Source: Acorus gramineus
Taxonomy: Eukaryota; Streptophyta; Magnoliopsida; Acorales; Acoraceae
Direction: 5' to 3'
Assembly (NCBI GenBank): GCA_030737835.1
Contig: CM060849.1
Location: 24,002,855-24,066,854 of the forward strand
DNA length: 64,000 bases
Under the pieces are notes generated by a model that was not told the origin of the DNA, did no database searches, and saw only the letters and a list, made by a program, of their open reading frames with translations. This document shows, piece by piece, positions 10,901 through 20,435 of this stretch; position 1 is the first letter of the stretch, and every line of letters starts with the position of its first letter. A program made the position numbers and the translations under genes.

Positions 10901-13900
10901 ATATCACTCATGTACAAATATATACTACTATGGAGATCGTTATGGACCTGTGATTAAAGAAGACAACAATTTATGTATCCCTTTTCTGATGCTTTCTTGG
11001 TAAAATAAACTTGAATCACTAAGTGCCATTTTTTTTTATTAATTATGCTTTTTCCACATAGCCTTTTTTTTGGAGCCCCCTGTGGGTTTTCCATGATTTT
11101 TCTTTTTCTTTTTTGGTGTTAAGGAACACCGACATTAGTTGGAAAAGTCCCTAATGCACACAGTCACTCACAAATCATGTGCATCAGTAAAACCAGGGGA
11201 TTTGAACTTAAGATGTATGGGGAGCCCTATAGTTCTAGACAAAGAGCCAACCCCATGTAGGTTTGTTCCATAAATCTTAATGCTTTAACATGTTGGTCGC
11301 TGCAGTCTCACCAGCAGACAAAAAGATCATGCTTTTTTTTTTTTTGACAACCATTGAGCTATGGATCCAAGGCCCACATGTAGATCATGTTATTAAAGTG
11401 TTTTTTACTTTTCCGTGTCATTTCATGTGACTTCCTCATTATCTGAAATTGAAGTCACTGTTAAGGAGATGCAAGGTGATTCTGTTATTGCCACAATGAC
11501 CATGCGATAAGTGTGTGGCTGGAAACATAAGTTAAAACTGCTGTGCGATGGATCACCCAGAGCCAACAAATCCCATGAGAGGTGAGAGATTGATAATATT
11601 ATGGGACCAAATTCTCGCAGGGCTTAACTCTATTGAGGAATGACAAATCACATACTTGTAGAGAAAACAATATTGCAGCTTAATTTTTGGTTGGATTATG
11701 AGAATCTCTAGGAGCTGCCATTATTATTTGAGGAACTGCCATTATTATTTGTCCTGCGATTCATCCTTCTCTAATGGATATCTTCATAGCTGATCCTACA
11801 AGGTTTCTGGGGCTTACATGACATTCGTAAAATGTTGTTGTTCATACCTACGATCACATATTGCATACCCAATTGGATAACTATACCTGCAGCTAGATGA
11901 ATCCAATCTTACCTAGTTGGAGTTAATTATATGGTTACATCTTCATATTTATGCTCTTTTTTGTTTGCAGGGAGCTTGCGAAGGACTTTGTTGTCGGTGG
12001 CACTGCCTCAGAATCTCTTTACGGTGCCTGCGAGTCTATGTATAAACCCAACATGGTTAGTATGTTCCATGACTTTAGAATTAATTCATTCTGCGACAAC
12101 ATATTATTCGTTGAGTTCTTTAAAACTCACTTTTTTAGAAAACAGAAGAAAGAACAAGCACTATTCAGTTGTAGGTGTGTTACATGCCGGGGGGGTGGGG
12201 GTGGGGTAGATTAAGGCATTTTGTTATGCACTGAAGTTTCTGGGTATTGCCATTTGGATATTTTAAGTTCCAAGAATAATAATACAAATTGTTGGAGAAA
12301 CCAGGCCTTTATATGTCAGACAACAATACACGTGCCAAGTAAAACAAATGCGGCTCAAGTATAATGATGGCTGATAGGAAGTGGGTATAGAGTGTTTTGT
12401 TATTTTCAGTTATTGGGAACCTCTTTTTTTACCATTATGTTTTTTTTTAGTTGAAAATAGGCTAGAGCCTTTTTCATTAAAAGCTAAAGCTCAAGATAAT
12501 GAAAACGTAACTAGCTGAGGGGCAACCCAACTAGGAAGTCCAAACAAACAAAAATTTAAAGCCAAAGATAACAAAGCAGAAGAGGATTCTGCCGACCCCC
12601 GGGAGACCAGTAGTGACTAGCCATCGATAAGTATCAGTTTGCCCCCAATGAAACCGATCTTTGCACCCACACAAGCTTGACCCCAAGATTTGATAAAGTA
12701 CATAGCCAAATCCCAAACATTTTCGGGGTACACTCGGGTGTTGCAAAAGACCTTGCTGTTACGAGCAAGCCAGAGAGCCCACACTACCGCCGAAACCAGA
12801 GATTGCGACACCTTTGCTCGTGGACTTCTATCACCCGTTTGCTTGAGATTTCGACCGGCTTCCCAAAGCCCCTGTAAGGACTGAGTCTGCGGATCAAAAT
12901 CCACCGCCACCTTGAGGAGGGCCCAGAGTCGCCTGGCTACTGAACAGGTTACAAAAAGGTGCTCCGGAGTTTCCTCCGCTGACTCGCACATGGGGCAGAG
13001 AATATCCGTCTCCATCTAGAGAGACCACTTCGCTCAATATGTTTTGGTGAATAATCTTTCTTGAAACATGAGCCAAACAAAAGCTTTCACCTTCAATGGG
13101 ATCTTGGGACCCCATATTTCGCGCCCCTTTATTGCCGTCAACTGCAAGTGAGGATGATCTCTTTGCACCCATTTGTAACAACTTCGAAACGGAGAACCAT
13201 AGTCGGGGCTGTGGACCCCAAATTGCTTCATCTGGGAGGAGATCATGAAAATCTACTAAGGAGAGCTCCAATAACATGTCAAGAGAACTCTACCTCCTCC
13301 TCCCATGATAGTTCTCGGGATAGGTTGATCGACCAGATGCAGTTCGGGCCCTGGCGCACCCTGAAGTGGCAAACACGACCCAATGGTGCCACGGAGAGCT
13401 CAAAGATCTGCTGATACTGAATGTTAAGCGGACCGTCTCCGAGCCAATAATCATGCCAGAACAATACAGACCTTTCATCTCCCACCTTCCATCTGATAGC
13501 AGTAGAGAACTGTGCTGTTGCAGTCAGAATGTTGCGCCAGATCCTCGAGACCCTCGGAGACACCTGCAGAAAACGGTTTGCCAGGTCGCCCCCAACTCTA
13601 TACCTAGCCTCAACGATGTGGCACCGCATCAAAGAGCGGTTTTGAATCCATCTCCACTTCCACTTAGACAGAAAGGCTGTATTCATGTCTTCTAAGTTTA
13701 AAATACCAGCCCCCCCTTCCCTTCTACTATTGCAAATCCAGTCCCACTTGACTAGGTGGACCTTGTTTCTCTCCACACCAGACCCGTTCCAAAGAAAGCG
13801 CCGCCGAATGCCCTCCAATCTTTGAAGAACCCCTTTCGGGATTTTGAAAAGAGAGAGAAAAAAAAAGGTAGATTGGAGAGGACTGACTGAAGGAGAGTGA

Positions 13901-16349
13901 TTCGAGCACCAAAACTTAGGACCTTGCACTGCCACCCTTCGAGTCTCCTTTCAAACCGCTGAACCAGGGGAGACCAAGCCTCAGATTTAATTTACCCAAG
14001 TGCAGAGGGAGCCCGAGATGCCGCGCCGGGAAGGAGTCTACTTGACACCCCATAATTCTAGCATACTCAGATAACACACCGCCACTCAAGTTGATGCCTA
14101 TCATAGCACTTTTGTGGAAGTTAATGTGTAGACCTGACAGAAACTCAAATCATTGGCAAACAAATTTGACGCCCTGAATGGAAGTGTCCTCAGCTGCGCA
14201 AAGGATCATAGTATCGTTTGCATACTGAACATGGGTTAGTGAAGGACCACCCCGACAGATACACAAGCCCTTTACCCACCCTGCTTCTTCCGCCATACGC
14301 AACATACGGCTTAGAGCAATGTTTTAAATATCGATAAAATCGATATATCGATTTAGGGTTCAATCGATATATCGATTGGACCTTTTTGTTTTTTGTTTTT
14401 TTGAAAAAAAAAGGAAAAAAACTGAAAAAACAGCAAAAAAAGATAGAAAATTGTGAAAAATAATGAAAATGAATAAGAACAATATGTTTTTCAGTAGCAC
14501 TTTTATATTCTCCATATTTTCATGCAGGATTTTTTGTATTAGCCGGTCTTAGATTAGATGAACTAGCTCCAGAAGAATACATTTTTTTTAATAGATCTTT
14601 TAGGTTTTAAAAAATTAAATATTGATTATTTAATTACTAGGATGATGTTGCTTTAACTACTTTCTAAAAAAACTCTATTAGGTGCAAAGAATAAATACCT
14701 CTAAAAATAAGAGAAAAATAGAAAGAGGAGAAATCTTCCACCAAAAGCCTCTAAGAACTCCACCAAAGTCCTCCAAGTAGTCCACCAATATCTCCACTAA
14801 GAAATGAATTTTTTGGATTTTTGATGGATTTTTGGATTTTTTTTTGTGGATTTTTGGGCTTCTTTTGGGATTGAGGGATTTTGGAAAAAACTTGTTTGCT
14901 CAATGAGAGAGTTGAAAATTAGAGATTGTATGGGAGTGATTGAATGGTTGAGAAAATGCTTGTTGAGTTGTTGTGGTAAGAATGAATGTTTGGGGGTCTA
15001 TTTATAGGGTTGGACAAATAAGGGGGGAAATTTAAAAAAAAATTGTGTGTGTGGGGGGGGTTATGCAAAACACCCCCCCACAACAGCTGTATAGCCGTTG
15101 GGCCCCAACATAAAAAAAAAACAGTCCGACAGACGATATGTCGATGTGATTCGATATAGCGCTGGCGTCAGCACCCATTCGATATAATCTCGCGAAATAC
15201 CCAATTTTTTGCGATTAACTGTTTGAAAACGATATATCAACCGATATATCGATATATCGTTCGATATTTAAAACTAACGCTTAGAGTGTTAGTGACCACA
15301 GTGAATAACAATGGGGACAAAGGGGTTCCTTGCCAGAGACCTTTGTTCAAATGAAAAAACCCACAGGGTTTCCCATTCACAAGAATGGACGCCATGGCCG
15401 TCGAGATGCACTCCTTGATCATCCTCAGTAAGTCGGGTTTGAAACCATGGCATGAGAGTAAATGAAGAAGAAAGTCCCACTTCACGTTATCATAAGCCCT
15501 TGCAAAATCGAGTTTGATCAGGATGCCCTACCTTTTATCTTTATGGACCGCCGTTATGCACTCTTGAATAGCCATGAAGCCATCTTGGAGAAGTCTACCA
15601 GGAATGAAGGCCGATTGACTATCATCCACCATTCTTTTTTCTTTGTTTTGTTGTTCCCATTTTTCATTTGATTGATTTTAATCCGAGGAGTCCCAATTTT
15701 CATCCAAAAATAAATAAAGAAAGAAAGTAGAATGATGGTCTTGTTTTTTTCCCTCGCTCTTGATGCAAAATATTCCGTATTAATTTCTTTTGTACTCATT
15801 GTCTTCTTCTTGAATGCCTACCTAGAGTTCATGCTACACTTAAAGTGTCGAGAAAACACCAAAATTGTATATGCATATTTGAAGGGGAAGTAAAATATTA
15901 GGTATATATGCTTACATGATCAGGTCATTATTTTGGTCCTGTTTTTTTGGTACACTACAGGTTGCTTGTTTTGCATTCAAGCTTCTCCAGCTTTGCATTT
16001 ATATATTGATCTTCTGACAAACGTTAGCTTTTTTGAAAAAAAAAATCAGGAACCAGAGGAATTGTTTGAGACAATCTCTCAAGCGTTGCTAGCATCTGTA
16101 GATCGTGACTGTTTAAGTGGTTGGGGAGGACATGTCATTGTCGTGTAAGTTTCATTTTCCAACCCTTCCTGAATTTTCACATGATGCTTTTGTCAATTCG
16201 TCTTCGTTCAGGTTAAATTTTATGTTCCTGTCACACTAAACTTAGAATAGACTTTGTTGCCTGGTAGTGGCTCTCAACATTCTGTCGTGTGTTACTGCAG
16301 GACCCCGACTGAAGTAACAGAGAGGAAATTGAAGGGCCGAATGGACTAA
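4970..16349 (+). CDS. PBC1: 20S proteasome subunit beta type-3 (PBC1)
   Basis: Seven exons, 4970-4975, 5107-5288, 5389-5496, 5683-5772, 11971-12055, 16050-16144 and 16301-16349, join in frame with GT-AG borders and give exactly 204 aa, the usual plant length. The protein starts [18 protein letters not shown] and ends KGRMD. It is a structural beta subunit of the 20S core particle: there is no propeptide and no N-terminal catalytic Thr, as expected for beta-3. Family motifs in order are [52 protein letters not shown] and [14 protein letters not shown]. The first coding exon is only six bases (ATG TCG). Introns 4 (5773-11970, 6.2 kb) and 5 (12056-16049, 4.0 kb) are swollen by LINE, SINE and hAT-like insertions. 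All splice sites and reading frame are intact, so the gene is probably functional. Confidence 0.96.
5051..5076 (+). repeat. CT microsatellite in PBC1 intron 1
   Basis: A run of TC dinucleotides just upstream of the acceptor at 5106. It also supplies a pyrimidine-rich context for that splice site. Confidence 0.7.
6060..6823 (+). mobile_element. 3' end of a decayed LINE in PBC1 intron 4
   Basis: Around 6085-6180 the plus strand reads [20 protein letters not shown], resembling the C-terminal tail after the zf-RVT domain of plant L1 elements, with an in-frame stop just before it. The segment ends at about 6770-6823 with a leader like plant LINE 3' ends (GTGGTAGAGTTCCTACCTTT) and an A-tract. No reverse transcriptase is left, so this is a 5'-truncated copy. 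Confidence 0.5.
6340..6600. repeat. cluster of imperfect palindromes built on GTTCGAAC / AGTTCAGTT
   Basis: Several units carry GTTCGAA, AGTTCAGTT and TTTGAACTGA in both orientations. The best is centred near 6406 and runs GTTCGAAGTTCAGTTTGAAC then TGACTTCGAAC, an almost perfect 31-bp palindrome. Similar words recur at about 6430-6460, 6490-6520 and 6530-6590. The cluster lies in the 3' part of the LINE relic. Confidence 0.6.
6850..7570 (-). mobile_element. LINE C-terminal relic in PBC1 intron 4
   Basis: On the minus strand, frames at about 7476-7150 give a ...[18 protein letters not shown]... segment followed by [17 protein letters not shown]. This is the pattern after the zf-RVT motif in plant LINE ORF2 proteins (an F-G-x-W-x-x-P-like stretch, then HAVxWxIWxxRN). 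Stops and frame breaks show decay. Confidence 0.5.
7571..11095. other. rest of PBC1 intron 4, no confident gene
   Basis: AT-rich intronic DNA with only short open frames and no domain I recognise. Low-complexity tracts and probable old repeat fragments are present (for example the A/T-rich stretch at 10360-10460), but I cannot assign families. Confidence 0.4.
11096..11265 (-). mobile_element. candidate tRNA-derived SINE in PBC1 intron 4
   Basis: On the minus strand an A-box-like TTGGCTCTTTGTC (plus 11238-11250) is followed about 40 bp on by a B-box-like GTTCAAATCCCC (plus 11196-11207). An A-rich tail lies at the far end (plus 11097-11114 is the T-rich complement). This promoter layout is that of Pol III tRNA-type SINEs. 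I could not find a clear target-site duplication. Confidence 0.5.
11324..11389 (-). mobile_element. 50-bp retroposed tRNA-like fragment with 8-bp duplication
   Basis: The 50-bp insert 11332-11381 is flanked by perfect AGATCATG copies at 11324-11331 and 11382-11389. On the minus strand it contains TAGCTCAATGGTTG, an A-box-like tRNA 5' sequence, followed by TC and an A-run. A short tail-bearing insert with a target-site duplication fits a truncated SINE or tRNA fragment mobilised by LINE machinery. Confidence 0.5.
12440..15625 (-). mobile_element. 5'-truncated L1-type LINE in PBC1 intron 5, split by a hAT-like element
   Basis: Read on the minus strand from 15625 down, successive frames give a reverse transcriptase segment ([35 protein letters not shown], then [15 protein letters not shown]), the catalytic motif region near 14215 (VQYANDTMI, where YADD is expected), RT thumb and connection sequence to about 13280 ([24 protein letters not shown]), and the zf-RVT zinc motif near 13000 ([15 protein letters not shown]). 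The 3' UTR ends in an A-tract (T-run at 12441-12450 on the plus strand). The endonuclease and RT N-terminus are missing, there are several frameshifts, and the catalytic Asp is Asn, so it is dead. It lies antisense to PBC1. A 962-bp insertion interrupts it at 14317-15278. Confidence 0.85.
14317..15278. mobile_element. 962-bp nonautonomous hAT-like element inside the LINE
   Basis: The element is bounded by perfect 8-bp direct repeats GCTTAGAG at 14309-14316 and 15279-15286. Its ends are inverted copies sharing GTTTTAAATATCGA after four diverged bases (left end CAATG). ATATCGAT-type words recur near both ends (14328-14375 and 15120-15268), as subterminal repeats of hAT transposons do. There is no transposase frame, so it is a nonautonomous deletion derivative or MITE. 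Removing the element plus one GCTTAGAG restores the LINE reading frame (minus strand [15 protein letters not shown]), which confirms the boundaries. Confidence 0.82.
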
Positions 16350-17422
16350 TGTTATTTCCACGATGATGAGATCGTGGTCGGATTGTTATCCTCTTTATGA
16401 TTTGAAAGCCCAATTGGGAACCTGTCCCTTGAACTGTCCCTTATCAAAAGGTGATAGTTTGTTAGATGATACAACAGTCTATGCACATTCAATGTATGAT
16501 GTTTTGGGTTCAACTGCTCTGATTGTTAAGTTATACTTCCCTTTTGAAAGCGTCTGTGGCTTGTTTCTTCACAGGTGTATCACGACCTTCTTCTTGTTAG
16601 ATATAGTTATATTTATAGCCCCACTAACCATGTTTTGATTTTTAAAAAAATAACAAATATCCTCTAACGAAATATAATATACTCTAACCCCCCGTATGGG
16701 GTATGACATTAAGTTATTCGCTCCCGATAGCTATACTGAGATAGGTAACAATCCAAGCTGAATAAGCAATTTTTTGTTTGGTTGTTTTTTTTTGTTATTC
16801 TTATTGGGAAACGTAAAAATGATTTTTTTGTTGTTTGGTTCACCTTGGATAAACTGATGATAAGGGATGAATAAGAGTTTATGATTTTTTAAATGACAAT
16901 TATACCCCCTGGGAATAGTGTGAGAGATATATGATTGATTTGATAGATGTGACAGTTTTTGGAATCTGTGTGAGTCTGTTAGGTGAGATAAATTTTTTAA
17001 AATAACAGAGAAGAGTATTTTTATCCATTGGTATAGATAAGCTTTGATAAACAATTCCACAATTTCTTTAGAATAGTTATCAGACTTTATTCTAGCTTTT
17101 TCAGATATAACTATCGAGGTTTATTCTGTTAAAATAAATAGTTTTTTTTTACTATTCTCCTGTATTCTTCTTTATTCTAGATTTATTTCTCTAGCTATAC
17201 GGATCTTTTTATATGGATCCTATGGATCCTTTTATAAAAATAAAAAATTATACATTTTGTCTGATGAATGACCAGTGATTGATGTTTACGGGGACTGCAG
17301 GTAAGAGTTGTAAACTTGACTGGGTAATAACGTCCCAATCAAATTGGCTGAAGGCTGTCAGCTTCGTTTGTAGCTTTATATATTATGATATACTGTGTTA
17401 TTATATTGTACAAAGTTTTATC
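16350..17422. other. PBC1 3' flank with a possible MITE
   Basis: 3' UTR of PBC1 followed by AT-rich DNA. From about 16725 to 17116 the ends look inverted: CGATAGCTATACTGA on the left and the complement of CGATAGTTATATCTGA on the right. This suggests a ~390-bp MITE without a clear duplication. No gene is seen. Confidence 0.4.
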
Positions 17423-17673
17423 ATAGTGTGTAGGGGGTGTAATTAGATCTATTTAATTTGATTTTTTTAAAACCTATATTAAATTAAATTATAATCACAT
17501 GTAACTTAAAAATTGATCCAAGATCTAATGAATTAATTTTTGTTTGATTAATCCGAAATAAATAGAACTGAATTGTTAAAAGATAAAAACATATATACCC
17601 AATTTTTTTTCCTACCCATTTGGGTTGGTTAGATTTTTTTTGGGAGCGGGTTGGTTTACAACTTTATATGTAT

Positions 17674-18160
17674 GGGAAAAATTCAAATAACCCCCTGTAA
17701 ACTGTCTAGAATTTATATAAATCCCCTAACTTTTTCTAAAGTCCATATAACTATCTGAAAACACCTATGTAAATCCAAATAGCCACTCGAGTTAAATTTT
17801 CATTGGTAGATGAGGAATATTATGTGAATATTTTGTTTGGTTAACCCTGGCTGACTGAAATGCATTGTAAACCAAAAACCCCTTATAACGTGTCATCTGC
17901 AAATGATGATTTGACATCACCGAATAGATTATAAAACCCTATATAGAGAGGCAAAATTATCATTTATAGATGATTTTTCGCATTTTTAACACATTGTATG
18001 AGGTTTTTGGTATACTGTGTTTTCAGCTAGGGTTAATCAAACAGAATATTCTTCATTTATCAGCAGAAATTTAACTCATGGGGCTATTTGGATTTACATA
18101 GCTGTTTTCAAGGGGTTATATGGATTTCATGAAAAGTCAGGGGGTTATATGGATTTTCCC
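17674..18160. mobile_element. Mutator-like MITE nested in the hAT-like element
   Basis: Long imperfect terminal inverted repeats: left GGGAAAAATTCAAATAACCC, right complement GGGAAAATCCATATAACCCC, continuing inward for over 100 bp (for example TGTAAATCCAAATAGCC on both arms). The flanking 9-mers TATATGTAT and TATATACAT agree at seven of nine positions, as for an old 9-bp duplication. A related copy lies at 52769-53264. Confidence 0.7.
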
Positions 18161-18908
18161 TATATACATTTTTTGCATATATACCATAAAAAAAATATAA
18201 TTTATTTTTATACCATCACAAATAACATATTTAATTTTATACCATCAGAATTTTTCTTAACAAAAAATGTGCCCCTTCTTTTATCTTTTTTAATCAAAAT
18301 GAAACTTAAGTACAGTTAGTTCTTAACCAAAAAGTAAAAATGACAAAAAAAACATTGACATATAATATTGTCATAATGTAAATAATTAAACATAATCTAT
18401 TTAATCATTTGTTCTTTCCAAATCAACCGTGAGCCATTCAACCTTACTCCTTTCTTTTTCTTTCAATCAATGTCTAGGTTTTTTTAAAATTATTGTCATT
18501 TTGTAATATATAAGATTAATTATTCTCAAAATAATTTTATTTTATTTCTACTAATGTAAGTATAAATAATTACTATATCTTTACTAATAAATTTTTTGTA
18601 TGTATAATTTTATGTTATTGGATTTTAGATGAAATTTATCATTTTTCATATTAAAATTAATATTTTTTACATTTATAAATATTGTATTTGGTAAGATTAA
18701 ATATGAAAAATAAAAATAAGGATAATTTGATAATTTCTCAAAGACTATAACAGTTTTAATAGAAATTTAGATAGAAGTTAACTAAGATGGTAAATATGCA
18801 TAATTTTTAAATATTTCAATGGTATAAAAATAAATAAGTTATTTAGAGTGATATAAAAATAAATAGCATATTTTTTATGGTATACATGCAAAAAATGCAT
18901 GTATATAT
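18161..18908. mobile_element. MITE with about 80-bp inverted repeats
   Basis: The left arm begins TATATACATTTTTTGCATAT, then ACCATAAAAAAAATA and TTTATTTTTATACCATCAC. The complement of the right arm (18830-18908) repeats the same order with small changes. The AT-rich centre has no gene. It directly abuts the Mutator-like MITE. Confidence 0.65.
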
Positions 18909-19211
18909 AAAGGCTAGGATTGATGATATAAATTAGTATATTCATATTTTATGAGTATTAATGGTATAACAATTTCAATATAAAAAGAATGATCTAATTG
19001 TTGATTGAACTTGAATAATTATATGTTTAAATTTAATTCGGTTCTGTTCGATTAATTCAATTTTTTTGAAATAAAATCAAACTCAAACCAAAGTAGATTG
19101 ATTTATCAATCCATACTCAAACCAAACAAAAAAAACCATTGATCCAAACAAAAATAAATCGGTTTGGATTGATTCGGTTTAATGGACCAAAGTTGCACCC
19201 CTAATAGTGTG

Positions 19212-20435
19212 ATGAATTTTTGTTTTACATTATTGTATCTCAAATATACTTTAATAAGAAAACCTTTTTATATATATAAAAAAACAATGGACTGCACTTA
19301 GCATTTAGGGTTGGACATATCATTTTTCTTGTTAGAATGGAGTGTTCTTTCATAAAGAAAGAAAGCAGTCCAGGAATCTTTGCTGTTTTCACTTCAACCC
19401 TTTCTCACTTAGTTCACCGTGGTTTTTTTTTTTTTTTTTAAATAAAAAATTGCTATCATTTCTTCTATTACTAAAAATGTGGTGTTACATCTCTGACTTG
19501 AAGGTGAAAGGTGACCGATTGACGATTGACGTGGACACAAAAAACAAAAACAAAAAAACCAAAGAGTACGCATGTAAACGGGATGTCTATCAGACCACTA
19601 TCAGTTCACGTTAAACCAGAGAAGTTGTTTAATTTTTTATTAGTTTTTTATTACTACTATTGTCCTCTACCAAAAGATAAATGATCCACAGCAATACTTT
19701 ACTGTGCTTTTAACAATATTGCCATTAAAATCGTGTCAGCTTTAACAGTGCAAATTGCAATTTTAACCCCTAAAATTGATTATTCACAAATTAACCGGTT
19801 AGCACCTTATATCCGTGCCAAATGTGCACAAGGAAGACTAATTTTCAAAAAAAAAAAAAATTATTTGCAGAAAAAGATCTCTATTTACTATACTTTTTTA
19901 CAAATCAATTGTCCCGTGCGCGGTGAGATGTACAATCAACAAGCAGTACCATAAGAATGCAAATAATATGAAATACTGCAGAAGAACATAAATGCACACA
20001 CAAGCCCAGAAAAAAAAATATAAATGCAACACAACAATAGAAGTGGGAAAAAAAGAAGAAATATATCAGCTATTGAATCCGAATAAGCCACAATTTAAGA
20101 CCAGTTTTCCACGTTTAAATACTGAATTACATGCACAACTATAAAAAGCTTCATCTCCCACACTGTTGAACTGACGGTCTTGTTCTGAGAAATCTATAAC
20201 AAGAACAGCCCAGCGAGTCAAAATTCTCTGCTAGAGATGTACTTGTTTATTTCAGGAGACCGACGACCACTAAAACCGTAATCAAAATTTAAACAAAATA
20301 AGGAAATATAAAATGGAAACAAACAAATCAACAGAAAAGCATTCCCCCTACCTTTAATGAAGCCCACCCACCTATTGCAGCAGAGCTTCATGATTTCGTC
20401 TCGAGATCCCTGAGTGGGACGCATAAGCAAACCAC
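19212..20435. other. intergenic DNA and 3' UTR of alpha-COP
   Basis: AT-rich sequence with no coding signal. The part from roughly 20080 to 20435 is probably the 3' UTR of the minus-strand alpha-COP gene. Confidence 0.4.

Larger units (their letters stand above)
17431..19203. mobile_element. 1.77-kb hAT-like element carrying two nested elements
   Basis: Terminal inverted repeats TAGGGGGTGTAA (17431) and TAGGGGTGCAA (complement of the right end at 19203) are flanked by perfect 8-bp duplications ATAGTGTG at 17423-17430 and 19204-19211. TAGGGGTG ends with 8-bp duplications are classical for plant hAT elements. Near both ends there are words related to AAATTGATCCAAGA and AATCGGTTTGGATTGATTCG. 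It has no transposase frame. Two other inverted-repeat elements lie inside. Confidence 0.85.

Noticed and set aside
12440-15625. flanking target-site duplication for the LINE
   Set aside because: Only ACCATT-like words occur near both ends in low-complexity T-rich DNA; not convincing.
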